A stretch of 56,413 bases of DNA from Bacillus sp. NTK074B (lineage in GTDB: Bacteria; Bacillota; Bacilli; Bacillales; Bacillaceae_B). The position numbers were made by a program, and so were the translations under genes. The DNA is taken from the NCBI RefSeq assembly GCF_017303375.1, contig NZ_JAFKOH010000016.1:1-56413 (forward strand). Reading direction: 5' to 3'. Position 1 is the first letter of the stretch; each line of letters begins with the position of its first letter. Below, in pieces: positions 1 through 11,258 of the stretch. A model generated the notes under the pieces. The model had not been told where the DNA came from and made no database searches. It saw nothing but the letters and a program-made list of their open reading frames with translations.

Positions 1-100
1 TGAATAGCTCTTTAAAAATAAATCTAGAATTAACGTTGACGTATTGTCTTGTTTTGTTCAGTTTTCAAGGTTCAATGCAGCGCTTCGTTTGAAGCGACCC
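1..100 (-). ncRNA. rRNA operon leader (16S upstream region), runs off the left edge
   Basis: Read on the minus strand this is the typical Bacillus pre-16S leader. It has an A-rich anti-termination-like stretch near positions 52-70 (TTGAAAACTGAACAAAAC) and the GAGCTATTCA tail that precedes 16S genes. A short hairpin (arms GCTTC/GAAGC) sits at about 78-98. The 16S gene itself would start just left of position 1 and is not present here. In B. subtilis rrnJ/rrnW likewise follows lysS, which supports the call. The exact transcript start is inferred from the promoter at 106-134. Confidence 0.8.
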
Positions 101-105
101 TTTAA

Positions 106-134
106 ATATTACATTATTAACTCGTTCAAGTCAA
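106..134 (-). promoter_or_regulatory. rrn P2-like SigA promoter
   Basis: On the minus strand TTGACT (129-134) and TAATAT (106-111) are separated by exactly 17 bp. It lies directly upstream of the rRNA leader. Confidence 0.8.
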
Positions 135-191
135 TAACTTTTTTCAAAAAGTTTATCGTGTTGTTTGTCGCGTTTTGCGGCAACAGATAAT

Positions 192-220
192 ACTATACCA
201 CCATCAATACACGTGCGCAA
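192..220 (-). promoter_or_regulatory. rrn P1-like SigA promoter
   Basis: On the minus strand TTGCGC (215-220) and TATAGT (192-197) have a 17-bp spacer. It lies 86 bp upstream of the second promoter, the tandem arrangement usual for Bacillus rRNA operons. The rest of 221-388 shows no gene; open frames on the plus strand here look fortuitous. Confidence 0.65.
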
Positions 221-369
221 GAGTTTTATTGATTCTTTTTTGCCCATTGATCAATATCCGTCAATTAGCACTGTTTTCATTCACTTTACCGTAATGCCGA
301 CGAATAGAAAGAGAGTCTTTATTCCTAATGAGTGTCCTATTCCAGTAACTATCATGCTTCTTATTGTCA

Positions 370-413
370 TTCAAAAAAAAAAAAAAAAAAGCCGGGGGCT
401 AGTGCCCGGCTGT
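370..413 (-). terminator. Rho-independent terminator of lysS
   Basis: On the minus strand the GC-rich hairpin AGCCGGG...CCCGGCT is followed by an uninterrupted run of about 18 T. It starts 14 bp after the lysS stop codon. Confidence 0.9.
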
Positions 414-426
414 CTTACAAATCTTA

Positions 427-2235
<1,809 letters not shown>

Positions 2236-2460
2236 TCACTCGCTGCGCTCAGTTTCTTCCTTTGGGATAAGATCATGCAGTGGTATGTTCAACACCTCTG
2301 CTACATTCACTAAGAAATCCTCTTTCGGTATCCGGCTCCCTCTTTCTACTTCTCCAAGGACTGAAACGGAAATATCCAATTCCTTAGCCAAACCTTCCTG
2401 AGTATAGCCCTTTAGCTTTCTGAATGCACGAATGCGCCTTCCCCATTTATCTGTTTCCAT
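2236..2460 (-). CDS. yazB: Small XRE-family helix-turn-helix protein (YazB-like)
   Basis: A 74-residue protein that is almost entirely one Cro/C1-type helix-turn-helix domain: RIRAFRKLKGYTQEGLAKEL, then ISVSVLGEVERGSRIP. It has no ligand-binding domain. The start codon lies inside the folK 3' end (49-bp overlap) with AAGGAG upstream, so it is translated as the last cistron of the folate operon. In B. subtilis the same position holds yazB, of unknown function. A DNA-binding role is inferred from the fold; no target is known. The C-terminus is acidic. Confidence 0.85.
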   Translation of the reverse strand: METDKWGRRIRAFRKLKGYTQEGLAKELDISVSVLGEVERGSRIPKEDFLVNVAEVLNIPLHDLIPKEETERSE

Positions 2461-2936
2461 AACCGAACTCCTTCTCTGTCAGGTATTTCGTCCAGAAATT
2501 CAACGAACGGGGCATTATAAGAGGGGTGCTCGATACGCGGAGCCACCTCTAATAACGGAATCAAGACGAATGCTCTTTCTTGCATCCTTGGATGAGGAAC
2601 GAGAAGATGCTCTGATTCAATCATTAAGTGATTATAGAGTAGAATATCAAGGTCTATGATTCTCGGACCCCATTTGAACTCCCTTTCTCTTCCAAGGTCG
2701 ATTTCCACCTGCAAGCACTGATGTAATAGAGTTTCTGGACTTAAACTGGTACGAATTTCGATGACCATATTTAAAAATTGATCTTGTTCTGTAAATCCTA
2801 CGGGGTCTGTTTCATACATAGAGGATCGTTTCGTTACTTCTATCTTACCATGACTGCGTAAGATGTTTATGGCTTTTTCTAAATAACTCTGACGGTCCCC
2901 CATATTGGAACCAAGGGAAATATATGCAGTATTCAT
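2412..2936 (-). CDS. folK: 6-hydroxymethyl-7,8-dihydropterin pyrophosphokinase (HPPK)
   Basis: Transfers pyrophosphate from ATP to 6-hydroxymethyl-dihydropterin, the step before FolP in folate synthesis. The 174-residue sequence shows the family start (YISLGSNMGDR), the substrate-binding stretch ETDPVGFTEQDQFLN, and the HPPK signature KWGPRIIDLDILLY with its two metal-binding aspartates. Length matches the family (B. subtilis about 167). It begins one base after the folB stop codon and its end overlaps the HTH gene, so translation is probably coupled on both sides. Confidence 0.96.
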   Translation of the reverse strand: MNTAYISLGSNMGDRQSYLEKAINILRSHGKIEVTKRSSMYETDPVGFTEQDQFLNMVIEIRTSLSPETLLHQCLQVEIDLGREREFKWGPRIIDLDILLYNHLMIESEHLLVPHPRMQERAFVLIPLLEVAPRIEHPSYNAPFVEFLDEIPDREGVRLWKQINGEGAFVHSES

Positions 2937-2937
2937 C

Positions 2938-3297
2938 CTATCGACTCCTATTAATCTCCACTGCCACCGATTGGTAATGACCAGGAATGGGCGGATCAGG
3001 CTTGATTAGTGTAATTTTACAACTCTTTACGACTTTGAATGTTTCAAGGATTCGGGAAGAGATGTCTTCAGCCACCGCTTCGACTAAATTCCTGGGTTCT
3101 CCCTCCACAACAGATTTGGTGATGGAGTAGATCTCCGCATAGTTGACGGAATCCTCAAGCTGATCGCTTTGGCCGGACTTCCTTAAATCTAAATGCAACT
3201 CTACACTAACACGAAAACGTTGTCCAAGTTTGTTTTCTTCCTGAAATACACCATGATAGCCGTAAAACTCCATCTCATTCAATAGAATCTTATCCAT
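2938..3297 (-). CDS. folB: Dihydroneopterin aldolase
   Basis: Cleaves dihydroneopterin to 6-hydroxymethyl-dihydropterin and glycolaldehyde in the folate pathway. It is a 119-residue single-domain protein with the family N-terminus FYGYHGVFQEENKLGQRF, which carries the pterin-site Tyr and Glu residues, and the C-terminal TLIKPDPPIPGHYQSVAVEI. The ATG follows GGAAGGAG and lies inside the last codons of folP (8-bp overlap). Confidence 0.96.
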   Translation of the reverse strand: MDKILLNEMEFYGYHGVFQEENKLGQRFRVSVELHLDLRKSGQSDQLEDSVNYAEIYSITKSVVEGEPRNLVEAVAEDISSRILETFKVVKSCKITLIKPDPPIPGHYQSVAVEINRSR

Positions 3298-4111
3298 TCT
3301 TTTTCTCCTTCCCTACTAATGCGTCCATCATTTTCGCCATGCGTGCCATTTCTTTCACATCATGGATCCTCACGATTTGACAACCTTTTTGAATTCCGTA
3401 ACATACCGTTGCTCCGGTGCCTTCCATTCGTTCCTCCACCGGCAGATCCAGCACATGACCGATGATAGACTTTCGTGACGTTCCCAAGAGCACAGGATAT
3501 CCCAGTGAAACAAGGACATCCAGGTTTCTCATCATCTCTATGTTCAATTGTACTGTTTTGGCGAAGCCAATACCAGGATCCAGGATGATTTGGTCGTCTC
3601 TCACACCCGCTTCTTTTACCAGAAAGATGCTTTCTTGAAGGTCTTGTATGGCATCGCGGATAAAGTGGCTGTAATCCTGGTTGTCCCGGTTGTGCATGAG
3701 GATGATGGGGGCACCTGTTTCAGCAGCGACTTGTCCCATTTGAGGGTCTTTTTTCGCACCCCACACATCGTTTATGATGCTTGCCCCCGCTTCAAGGGCT
3801 TTTCGTGCCGTCTCAGCTTTATAGGTGTCGATGGAGATCGGGACGTTCACTTCTTGACTGATTGCCTCTATGATCGGTACGACCCGGGATATTTCTTCTT
3901 CAGCAGGTATGAACTTGTGCCCCGGACGGGTCGACTCCCCTCCTATATCGATGATGTCAGCACCCATTGCCACCATCTCTCTCGCACGATTCACAGCCCG
4001 TCCTGGCTCATTGAAGGATCCGCCGTCTGAAAACGAATCGGGAGTGATATTTAAAATCCCCATGATAAAGGTCTTGGAGGAAAAATCGAGTTCATATTTA
4101 CCGCACTTCAT
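3290..4111 (-). CDS. folP: Dihydropteroate synthase (sulfonamide target)
   Basis: Condenses hydroxymethyl-dihydropterin pyrophosphate with p-aminobenzoate. This is the enzyme inhibited by sulfonamides (sul in B. subtilis). The 273-residue TIM-barrel shows both family signatures, GILNITPDSFSDGG near residue 18 and DIIDIGGESTRPGH near residue 55, plus SIDTYKAE and the late GTSRKSIIG loop. GGGGG lies just upstream of the ATG. It sits between pabC (4-bp gap) and folB (overlap), the classical folate-operon position. Confidence 0.97.
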   Translation of the reverse strand: MKCGKYELDFSSKTFIMGILNITPDSFSDGGSFNEPGRAVNRAREMVAMGADIIDIGGESTRPGHKFIPAEEEISRVVPIIEAISQEVNVPISIDTYKAETARKALEAGASIINDVWGAKKDPQMGQVAAETGAPIILMHNRDNQDYSHFIRDAIQDLQESIFLVKEAGVRDDQIILDPGIGFAKTVQLNIEMMRNLDVLVSLGYPVLLGTSRKSIIGHVLDLPVEERMEGTGATVCYGIQKGCQIVRIHDVKEMARMAKMMDALVGKEKKNG

Positions 4112-4115
4112 TTCA

Positions 4116-4985
4116 TCATTCCCCCTTTCTTAATTCCTCAATTGAATTCAAGTGTCGTTTGTATTTTTCGTACTGTTCATGAAAGAACCCGACATACTTT
4201 CCGTTTGCCCCCGGAAAGTGCGTAGAACCCAGCTTGTTAACCGGGATGATTTCTTGAACGGAATTTGTGAAAAATATTTCATCCGCTTTAAGTATGTCTA
4301 CTTCTGCATACATCCCCACCCTTACTGGCATATTCAAAAAGCCGGAAAGAGCAAGTATGAACTGACGGGTAATGCCATTTAGTAGTCCGGTTTCCACCGA
4401 TGGGGTACATAATTCTCCATCCTTTACCCAGAAGAGGTTGGAGGTGATACCCTCACAAAGATGTCCGTCTCCCGTCAAAAAGATCCCTTCTTTATCCATT
4501 GATGCCCCGATCTCCCTTTTAGCCGCCATATTGTTCAGGTAATGGTGGGATTTCAGGCGTTCTGACGTTTCAGGAGTGTTTCGCCTGATATTTAAGAACT
4601 CCCCTTCTTTTTCTTTTAACGGCTCTGAATGAGGTAAGGTCTTTTGAAACAAGATGACGGTTGCATCCTCATAAGGGCTGGTCTTTAACCCGATCTCCCC
4701 TGGGCCGCCAGAAACATTTAAACGGCAGTAAGCATCCTTGAGTCCGTTCTTATTTAACAGGTCCGTGATGATATGCCTGATCTTCTCCTCATCCAGGTCC
4801 GCCTCAATATTCATTTCCTTCATGCCGGCAGAAAGCCTCATCAAGTGATCCCTTAGCAAAAATGGATGGCCGTCATACGTACGAAACGTCTCAAATACCC
4901 CCATCCCGTACAGATACCCGTGATCAAAAGGAGAAATGACTGCTTCTGATACATGAACGATGTCTCCGTTTAAATATATATACAT
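4116..4985 (-). CDS. pabC: Aminodeoxychorismate lyase
   Basis: A PLP fold-type IV enzyme that converts 4-amino-4-deoxychorismate, the PabAB product, to p-aminobenzoate and pyruvate. The 289 residues include an N-terminal FDHGYLYGMGVFETFR, the catalytic Lys in LNNMAAKREIG, and the C-terminal phosphate-binding region EIFFTNSVQEIIPV. Branched-chain and D-amino-acid aminotransferases share the fold; position in the pab operon makes lyase the best call. The ribosome-binding site is weak (GGTT), suggesting coupling to pabA, whose stop codon is 3 bp upstream. Confidence 0.93.
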   Translation of the reverse strand: MYIYLNGDIVHVSEAVISPFDHGYLYGMGVFETFRTYDGHPFLLRDHLMRLSAGMKEMNIEADLDEEKIRHIITDLLNKNGLKDAYCRLNVSGGPGEIGLKTSPYEDATVILFQKTLPHSEPLKEKEGEFLNIRRNTPETSERLKSHHYLNNMAAKREIGASMDKEGIFLTGDGHLCEGITSNLFWVKDGELCTPSVETGLLNGITRQFILALSGFLNMPVRVGMYAEVDILKADEIFFTNSVQEIIPVNKLGSTHFPGANGKYVGFFHEQYEKYKRHLNSIEELRKGE

Positions 4986-4988
4986 GGA

Positions 4989-5573
4989 TTAGACCAACCC
5001 GACTTTTTTATATGCATTCAGGAAATTCAGTAGCAATCGTTTCCCTTGCTCCGTCATAATGGATTCGGGATGAAATTGCACTCCCTCGATGGGCAGGTAC
5101 TTATGCCGGATCCCCATGATTTCCCCTTGTGCCGTTTGGGCTGAAATATCGAAGCATTCTGGCAGGGTTTCCCGTTTTACGATAAGGGAATGATATCTCG
5201 TTGCATTGAACCTCTCCGGCATTTCTTCAAAGATCGTCTTGCCATCATGTAATATCGGGGAGACCTTACCGTGCATGAACCGTTCAGCACGTACAACGTC
5301 CCCTCCAAACACCTGGGCAATCGACTGGTGACCGAGACAAACTCCGAAGATCGGAATCTTCCCGGCAAATGTCCGGATAGCCTCCAGACTGATACCCGCT
5401 TCGTTCGGGCTGCAAGGCCCTGGTGAAATCATCAGATAATCAGGGGATAAAGCTTCGATTTCATCAAGGGTGATCTCATCGTTTCGTTTGACGATCAGCT
5501 CTTCACCAAGCTCCCCTAGAAATTGCACGAGATTATAAGTGAATGAATCATAGTTATCAATCATAAGGATCAT
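4989..5573 (-). CDS. pabA: Aminodeoxychorismate/anthranilate synthase glutaminase subunit
   Basis: Supplies ammonia from glutamine to PabB. In bacilli it is usually shared with anthranilate synthase TrpE. It is a class I glutamine amidotransferase with the nucleophile in [11 protein letters not shown], the catalytic His/Glu in FHPESIMTE, and the oxyanion region [12 protein letters not shown]. The start was set at the ATG at 5573, preceded by GAAGGAG, which gives 194 residues, the same as B. subtilis PabA; this ATG overlaps the pabB stop (ATGA). Confidence 0.96.
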   Translation of the reverse strand: MILMIDNYDSFTYNLVQFLGELGEELIVKRNDEITLDEIEALSPDYLMISPGPCSPNEAGISLEAIRTFAGKIPIFGVCLGHQSIAQVFGGDVVRAERFMHGKVSPILHDGKTIFEEMPERFNATRYHSLIVKRETLPECFDISAQTAQGEIMGIRHKYLPIEGVQFHPESIMTEQGKRLLLNFLNAYKKVGLV

Positions 5574-6973
5574 AGATTTTCTCCTTCGGCCATCGCCTTT
5601 GCTACCCACAGTGCCTTTGCTTTTTTTAGAGATTCTTTGTATTCATACGCCGGATTGGAATCGATCACGACCCCCGCTCCAGCCTGGATATGACCTTTTC
5701 CGTTTTTCACGAACATCGTCCTGATGACGATGTTCAATTCCATATCACCGTTCACACCGATCCAGCCTATGGAGCCAGTATAAATCCCTCGTCTGAGGGG
5801 TTCGAGCTCTTCGATGATTTCCATCGTCCTTACTTTAGGCGCGCCCGTGATCGTTCCCCCGGGGAAAACAGACCGGATCAAGTCGGCTCCCGTTTTGGTT
5901 TCGTCCAGAATTCCCCTTACATTGGACACGATATGCATGACGTGGGAATACTTTTCGATCACCATGAACTCATTCACTTCTACCGTCCCGTATTGGCACA
6001 CTCTGCCCAGATCATTGCGTTCCAGGTCTACAAGCATGACATGCTCGGCTCTTTCTTTTTCATTGTTGATCAGCTCAAAGGCTAGTCTCTCATCCTCGTC
6101 AGCGTCCTTGCCCCGGGAGCGTGTACCGGCAATCGGCCTTGTGCTTACTTCCGTTCCTTTTTTCTTTACAAGAAGCTCCGGTGATCCGGATACAATTTGA
6201 AAATCAGGACTGTGAATATAACTCATATAAGGCGACGGATTTAATTCCCGAAGCTTTTGATAGACCACATAAGGCTCTACCTTCAACTGCTGAGACTGCC
6301 TGACGGATAGATTGACTTGAAAGACATCCCCCTCTGAGATATAAGACTGAATCTTCTTCACTGCCTCTGAGAATTCTTCCTCTTCCATCGAGACTTCCAT
6401 TTCAGCCCGTTGGTGATGAACAGGAGGTTTCCCAGTCCCCTCCATAGATGAGAGGGCATCCATCCAAGAACCCGTCCACTGCGAAAGCCTCGTCTCAGCG
6501 AATTCCTTTCCTTCATCAGACAGAAGCATTGTCCACAGACAATGCTCCTCATGATCGAAGACCGCCCATTCATTCAAATAATAAAAGTAAAGGTCCGGTA
6601 TTTCCAGGTCATCACGCCCCAAAGAAGGGAGTTTTTCAATCTTTCTTGCATAATCGTAGCTTATGAACCCGATCACACCGCCCTGAAAATCGGGGAGATC
6701 CCCCCTCCTTTCCATTCGAAGGGGTTCCATCCATTTCTCGAGCTCAATCAACGGATCTCCATTTATTATTTCTACTCGGGACGAGCCTTGCATTCGTAAC
6801 CCTTCCGGCACACTTTGTAATATGACGTCAGGTCGTAGTCCGGCAACACTATATCGTCCACTCCGTCCACTTTCTAGCAAAACATGATGTGTCTCTTGGT
6901 GACTAAGCTGTTCATAAGCTGCAAAAAATTGCTCTTTAGTTGAATGGTTTTTGTGAAAATATAGGTGCTGCAC
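5570..6973 (-). CDS. pabB: Aminodeoxychorismate synthase, component I
   Basis: Aminates chorismate to 4-amino-4-deoxychorismate, the first committed step to p-aminobenzoate. The 467-residue chorismate-binding protein has an N-terminal domain ([16 protein letters not shown]) and the catalytic core with [32 protein letters not shown] and [16 protein letters not shown]. It begins with GTG preceded by GTGAGGGG. It heads the operon pabB-pabA-pabC-folP-folB-folK-HTH; upstream DNA has a TATCAT-like -10 near 7010 but no clear -35. Confidence 0.96.
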   Translation of the reverse strand: MQHLYFHKNHSTKEQFFAAYEQLSHQETHHVLLESGRSGRYSVAGLRPDVILQSVPEGLRMQGSSRVEIINGDPLIELEKWMEPLRMERRGDLPDFQGGVIGFISYDYARKIEKLPSLGRDDLEIPDLYFYYLNEWAVFDHEEHCLWTMLLSDEGKEFAETRLSQWTGSWMDALSSMEGTGKPPVHHQRAEMEVSMEEEEFSEAVKKIQSYISEGDVFQVNLSVRQSQQLKVEPYVVYQKLRELNPSPYMSYIHSPDFQIVSGSPELLVKKKGTEVSTRPIAGTRSRGKDADEDERLAFELINNEKERAEHVMLVDLERNDLGRVCQYGTVEVNEFMVIEKYSHVMHIVSNVRGILDETKTGADLIRSVFPGGTITGAPKVRTMEIIEELEPLRRGIYTGSIGWIGVNGDMELNIVIRTMFVKNGKGHIQAGAGVVIDSNPAYEYKESLKKAKALWVAKAMAEGENL

Positions 6974-7074
6974 TGGCCCCTCACACTCCTAATCTTTATC
7001 TCCCTTCATGATACATGAACTTACGCTTGGTTTCATCGTTAAAAAATTGAAATTCTTGAGGGCTCAACATAAAA

Positions 7075-7106
7075 AAACGGATCCTGAAATGTTTCAGGAT
7101 CCGTAA
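7075..7106 (-). terminator. Rho-independent terminator of cysK
   Basis: On the minus strand ACGGATCCTGAAA and TTTCAGGATCCGT form a perfect 13-bp stem followed by seven T. It lies 10 bp after the cysK stop and separates cysK from the folate operon. Confidence 0.93.
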
Positions 7107-7115
7107 ATCGCATTC

Positions 7116-8042
7116 TTATTCTTCGTCAAACTGATAAAGGGGTGTGCTTAAATAGCGTTCTCCGTTACTTGGGATGATGGCGAGCACTTTTTTACCCTTC
7201 CCTAACTTCTTCGCCACTTCAAGGGCTGCAAAGATGGCTGCCCCGGAGGAAATACCGCCCAGGATTCCTTCTTCCTTGGCCGCTCTTCTTGCATAATCAA
7301 AGGCTGAATCTTTATCGACCTGTATGATATGGTCGTATAATTCCGTGTTTAAAATATCCGGAATGAATCCCGCACCGATTCCCTGAATTTTGTGAGGACC
7401 AGGCTTTCCTCCTGACAATACCGGGGAATCCGATGGCTCGACGGCGTATAGTTCAACGGATGGGTAATGCTTCTTCAAGACTTCACCCACTCCAGTAATC
7501 GTTCCGCCTGTACCGATCCCCGCAATGAAGGCATCCAGTTGATTGCCCATTTGCTCTACGATTTCTGGACCCGTTGTTTCCCGGTGGACTTTAGGGTTGG
7601 CCTCGTTTTTAAATTGTTGCGGCATAAAGTAGCCTTTCTCTTTCGCTAACTCTTCTGCTTTACGGATGGCTCCTCCCATTCCTTCAGCACCTGGCGTCAA
7701 CACCAGTTCTGCACCATATGCGCGCAGCAGGTTTCGTCGTTCCATGCTCATTGTGTCCGGCATGACGAGCAACGAGCGGTACCCTTTAGCCGCAGCGACC
7801 ATGGCCAAGCCGATTCCCGTGTTACCGCTCGTCGGTTCCACAATCGTATCTCCCGGTTTAATCGTTCCTGCCTCTTCGCCTGCTTCGATCATCGCAAGGG
7901 CGATGCGATCCTTTACAGAACTGCCCGGATTCATATATTCTAATTTCAAATAAACATCCGCACTGTTTTCATCTACTAATCGATTAAGCTTCACCACTGG
8001 AGTTTGACCTATTAATTCTGAAATTGAATTGGCTATCCTCAC
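7116..8042 (-). CDS. cysK: Cysteine synthase A (O-acetylserine sulfhydrylase)
   Basis: Makes cysteine from O-acetylserine and sulfide. It is a 308-residue PLP fold-type II enzyme: the PLP Lys is in [11 protein letters not shown] (about residue 44), the substrate loop is [12 protein letters not shown], and the phosphate-binding loop is [10 protein letters not shown]. The C-terminus [15 protein letters not shown] matches B. subtilis CysK closely. The start is GTG with AGGAG upstream; no in-frame ATG is better placed. It is monocistronic, with its own promoter and terminator. Confidence 0.97.
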   Translation of the reverse strand: MRIANSISELIGQTPVVKLNRLVDENSADVYLKLEYMNPGSSVKDRIALAMIEAGEEAGTIKPGDTIVEPTSGNTGIGLAMVAAAKGYRSLLVMPDTMSMERRNLLRAYGAELVLTPGAEGMGGAIRKAEELAKEKGYFMPQQFKNEANPKVHRETTGPEIVEQMGNQLDAFIAGIGTGGTITGVGEVLKKHYPSVELYAVEPSDSPVLSGGKPGPHKIQGIGAGFIPDILNTELYDHIIQVDKDSAFDYARRAAKEEGILGGISSGAAIFAALEVAKKLGKGKKVLAIIPSNGERYLSTPLYQFDEE

Positions 8043-8054
8043 CGTTCATCACTC

Positions 8055-8115
8055 CTAATTCCAAGTAAATTTGTTGGTTTTAATAAAATGTAACAATATT
8101 CAATAAATTTGTCAA
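8055..8115 (-). promoter_or_regulatory. cysK SigA promoter with possible CymR-type palindrome
   Basis: On the minus strand TTGACA (8110-8115) and TACATT (8087-8092) are 17 bp apart. Downstream lies CCAACAAATTTACTTGG, an imperfect CCAA/TTGG palindrome that could be an operator. B. subtilis cysK is repressed by CymR, but the match here is only suggestive. Confidence 0.7.
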
Positions 8116-8242
8116 CGATATTGCTTTCCCTTCCCTAAAGCTCCCATTTAACTCAAGCCGCTGGTCTCCTACTCTCTTCACTCACCTACATTTATATGCG
8201 TATGACACTTATCCTATGTTTCGATGAAATGGAAAGAACTAT

Positions 8243-8280
8243 GTAAAAGGAGCTGACCAATTGTACGTCAGCTCCCCCTT
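8243..8280 (-). terminator. Rho-independent terminator of the PrsA-like gene
   Basis: On the minus strand GGAGCTGAC and GTCAGCTCC form a 9-bp perfect stem followed by TTTT. It lies immediately after the stop codon. Confidence 0.85.
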
Positions 8281-8281
8281 T

Positions 8282-9163
8282 TCATTCATGCTTCCCGTAA
8301 AACCAATCGACTTTCAGTTCATCCCAAAATGATTCGGGTTTCAGCGGCGTTTCAACCTGTTCCAACGCAATCTGTCTGCGAATCTGTGATTTAACGTCTT
8401 TTAAAGAAAAATGCCTTTCCTTCAGGATATCGTCTACATAATAGATGACATACCCCTCTTCCTCTTGAACCGGCGATGTCCATTCACCTTGTGACAGAGG
8501 TTTCACTTCACCTTTCGCATCGTCTGAAAGAATATCCCCATCAAGTGGAACATATCCTATGTCTCCTCCTAAATGAGCGCTTTCCTCATCAATCGAGCGC
8601 TCAATGGCCAAAGCTTCAAAGTTTGACCCGGCATCCAGCTCATCAAGAACCTGGTCTGCTTCCGTACGATCAGCGACCTTCAGCTGTTTCAGCTTGTACA
8701 TTTTAGGAATGGAATATTGGTCCTCATTTTGAGTGTAGAATTTCTCCAACTCTTTTTCAGGAATTTGAACATCCTTCGTAATAAGCTCTTCTAATAATAA
8801 CTCAGATCGAATTTGCTTCTTTAACGTCTCTTCATCCTCGAAGTTCTCTTCGTCATACGCATTGTATACGGATTGGATTAGATAATATTCCTGCTCTACT
8901 TCTTTATTCGACACATCAATATCATATTTCTCCGCTAACTGGTCAACCACTTTTTGATTGATCATAGTCCTTAGCTCTTCTTTACCATGCTGCTGTTCAA
9001 GTGAATACAACCAATCCTCCCGGGTTACGGACTCTCCGCCAACCGAAGCCACGACTTCCGGGGTCCCGACTTTACCTGAAGACCAGTTCCACACAAGTGT
9101 GATCAGGTTGGTGACAAGGAGCACCCCGATAATACCCATGAGTACAGATCGTTTAATTCTCAT
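8282..9163 (-). CDS. PrsA-like membrane-anchored peptidyl-prolyl isomerase (YacD-like)
   Basis: An extracytoplasmic foldase-type protein of about 293 residues. It has one N-terminal hydrophobic segment (VLMGIIGVLLVTNLITLVW) without a lipobox cysteine, an N-terminal SurA/PrsA-like helical region, and a parvulin (PpiC) domain around residues 160-250 with YKLKQLKV, GGDIGYVPL and WTSPVQEEEGYVIYYVDD. The start at 9163 was chosen for GGGAG spacing; an ATG 9 bp upstream is possible. It matches B. subtilis yacD in position and length. Substrates are unknown. Confidence 0.85.
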   Translation of the reverse strand: MRIKRSVLMGIIGVLLVTNLITLVWNWSSGKVGTPEVVASVGGESVTREDWLYSLEQQHGKEELRTMINQKVVDQLAEKYDIDVSNKEVEQEYYLIQSVYNAYDEENFEDEETLKKQIRSELLLEELITKDVQIPEKELEKFYTQNEDQYSIPKMYKLKQLKVADRTEADQVLDELDAGSNFEALAIERSIDEESAHLGGDIGYVPLDGDILSDDAKGEVKPLSQGEWTSPVQEEEGYVIYYVDDILKERHFSLKDVKSQIRRQIALEQVETPLKPESFWDELKVDWFYGKHE

Positions 9164-9191
9164 TTCTCCCATTCTCCCTGGACGTGATTTA

Positions 9192-10070
9192 TTACTCTGC
9201 GCTTGATTTCAGTTCTTCTAATTCCCCTTTTGAAAACACATACACTTCATTACAGAAGTGACAGCTTGCTTCCGCACTTCCATCTTCATCAATCATTTCC
9301 TGGATTTCCTGCTCGCCTAAGCTGATGATGGCATTTGAAAAGCGATCTTTGCTGCATTTGCACTTGAATTCCACCGGCATTGTTTCCAGTACTTTGACTT
9401 CCCCTTCTCCTAGCACCTCTTCCAATACCTCTTCAGGTGTAAGTCCTTTCTCGATCAATTTCGAGATTGGAGGGATCTTAGCCAAACGCTCTTCAATCTT
9501 CGTAATCGTTTCATCGTCTGTTCCAGGCATAAGCTGCAGGATGAATCCACCTGCTGCAAGGATGGTATTATCAGGGTTCACCAGTACTCCCACTCCCACA
9601 GAAGAAGGCACTTGTTCCGATGTGACGAAATAATACGTGAAGTCCTCTCCAAGTTCTCCTGAAACGATTGGAACCTGACCTGAGAAATGATCCCTCATGC
9701 CGATATCCTTTACAATCGATAATGTTCCGGTTGTGCCAACCGCACGTGCAACATCCAGCTTTCCGTGCTCGTTCAGATCGAAATGCACATGGGGATTGGT
9801 TACGTAACCTCTCACTTGCCCTTTGGCATTACTATCCACAAGGATGGCACCAATCGGGCCGCCACCTTCTACCTTTATCGTTAATTTGTTGTCACCTTTC
9901 AGCATAGCCCCCATCATCACTCCGGCACTGATGCTTCGGCCCAGCGCTGCTGATGCCGTTGGCCATGTATCATGTCTTCTTTGCGCCTCTCCTACTGTAT
10001 CCGTGCTTTTTACCGCATAAGCACGTACCTGCCCGTCATAGGCTAATGCTTTCACTAAGTAATCGCTCAT
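9192..10070 (-). CDS. hslO: Redox-regulated chaperone Hsp33
   Basis: A holdase chaperone activated by oxidation in the cytoplasm. The 292 residues start with the Hsp33 N-terminal core ([20 protein letters not shown]). They end in the redox zinc switch, with cysteines in CKCS near residue 237 and CHFC near residue 270, the family CxC...CxxC pattern, all intact. AGGAG precedes the ATG. It lies between coaX (19 bp) and the PrsA-like gene (28 bp), the same order as B. subtilis yacB-yacC-yacD. Confidence 0.96.
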   Translation of the reverse strand: MSDYLVKALAYDGQVRAYAVKSTDTVGEAQRRHDTWPTASAALGRSISAGVMMGAMLKGDNKLTIKVEGGGPIGAILVDSNAKGQVRGYVTNPHVHFDLNEHGKLDVARAVGTTGTLSIVKDIGMRDHFSGQVPIVSGELGEDFTYYFVTSEQVPSSVGVGVLVNPDNTILAAGGFILQLMPGTDDETITKIEERLAKIPPISKLIEKGLTPEEVLEEVLGEGEVKVLETMPVEFKCKCSKDRFSNAIISLGEQEIQEMIDEDGSAEASCHFCNEVYVFSKGELEELKSSAE

Positions 10071-10089
10071 GGTTGAAGCTCCTTTCTTC

Positions 10090-10857
10090 TCAGCTCATAT
10101 TTCTCTTGTAGATTAATTTCAACCCTTTTAATGTAAGGAATGGATCTACGACATCGATGCTGTTGGATTCCTTTGAGATCAGCGTCGCTAATCCTCCTGT
10201 TGCAATGACCGTTGGTTCTTTCTTACTTTGTGCTTTCATTCTTTGAACGATACCTTCGACTTGTCCGACGTACCCATAAAGGATACCCGCCTGCATGGCT
10301 GTAACGGTATTCTTTCCGATGATCTGCTCAGGACGTGCGATTTCAATCCTTGGCAGTTTGGCCGCCTTCGAGTATAAGGCTTCCGTTGATATGCCTATTC
10401 CCGGGGCGATCGCTCCGCCCATATATTGTCGTTCTTCATTGATATAGCAATACGTTGTGGCTGTTCCAAAGTCAACGATGATGAGAGGACCGCCATATTC
10501 ATGAATGCCGGCGACAGCATTGACGATCCGGTCCGCCCCGACTTCCCTTGGGTTTTCATACATAATATTTAAACCGGTCTTGATCCCTGGACCCACGACC
10601 AGAGGAGTAATATGAAAATATTTCTCACACATACGTTCCAAACTAAACATGATTGGAGGAACAACGGATGAAATAATAATCCCGTCAATCTCTTCAAACG
10701 TCAGGTCAACATGCTCAAACAGATTCTTTACAAGCATCCCGAACTCATCTTCCGTTTTATGTCGATTCGTTTCAGCTCTCCAATGATATTTTAAATGGTC
10801 ATTTTCATATACACCAAACACGATATTGGTATTCCCTACATCCATTACAAAAATCAA
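10090..10857 (-). CDS. coaX: Type III pantothenate kinase
   Basis: Phosphorylates pantothenate, the first step of coenzyme A synthesis. It is an ASKHA-fold kinase with the phosphate loop [12 protein letters not shown] at the N-terminus, the [11 protein letters not shown] motif, [12 protein letters not shown] with the catalytic Asp, and ATGGLA near the end. I chose a TTG start at 10857 because AGGTGAG lies at the right distance and the N-terminus then matches B. subtilis CoaX; a GTG 9 bp upstream is the alternative. The length is 255 residues. Confidence 0.94.
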   Translation of the reverse strand: MIFVMDVGNTNIVFGVYENDHLKYHWRAETNRHKTEDEFGMLVKNLFEHVDLTFEEIDGIIISSVVPPIMFSLERMCEKYFHITPLVVGPGIKTGLNIMYENPREVGADRIVNAVAGIHEYGGPLIIVDFGTATTYCYINEERQYMGGAIAPGIGISTEALYSKAAKLPRIEIARPEQIIGKNTVTAMQAGILYGYVGQVEGIVQRMKAQSKKEPTVIATGGLATLISKESNSIDVVDPFLTLKGLKLIYKRNMS

Positions 10858-11225
10858 TATTCTCACCTACTAAGCCAATTGTTTTCACACTGCCAACATC
10901 ATACCATAATTTATTTTAAATAGGTATAATAGCGCAACCAGCTTGGATAAAGCCCTACATAAACTCATAGGGCTTAACACCCTCCTAACGGAAACCAATG
11001 GACCTTTCACTCAAAAAGCGAGTAGTGGTTAATTGGGCGGTGAGCTTCCTCGGCTACGCCTTCGGGGTCTCACCTGTCCCGCTTTTCCCGCAGGAGTCGA
11101 GCACCTTCCGCTCCAATCAACCAATTTTAACAATTTCAAAAATAATTAGACCTTTTGAATTATGAGGAGAACTGAGTAGATTCAGGTGATGACAAGACCT
11201 TGTGAAAAAATATCCAAAACAAAAA
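10858..11225. repeat. Intergenic region with a dispersed Bacillaceae repeat (truncated copy)
   Basis: Positions about 11015-11125 carry a dispersed repeat. Its right end (CGAGCACCTTCCGCTCCAAT) is shared with copies at 20824 and 32925, and its core GCGGTGAGCTTCCTCGG resembles the copy at 49970. Its left arm is shortened, so the long terminal hairpin seen at 20724-20847 cannot form here. A separate small hairpin (AGCCCTA/TAGGGCT) lies at 10952-10975. No coding region is visible. Confidence 0.7.
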
Positions 11226-11257
11226 GGATGCACCCATAGCTGGATGCATCCTTCAAC
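11226..11257 (-). terminator. Rho-independent terminator of ftsH
   Basis: On the minus strand AAGGATGCA and TGCATCCTT, separated by a short GC-containing loop, are followed by a T-rich tail. It begins at the ftsH stop codon. Confidence 0.88.
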
Positions 11258-11258
11258 A

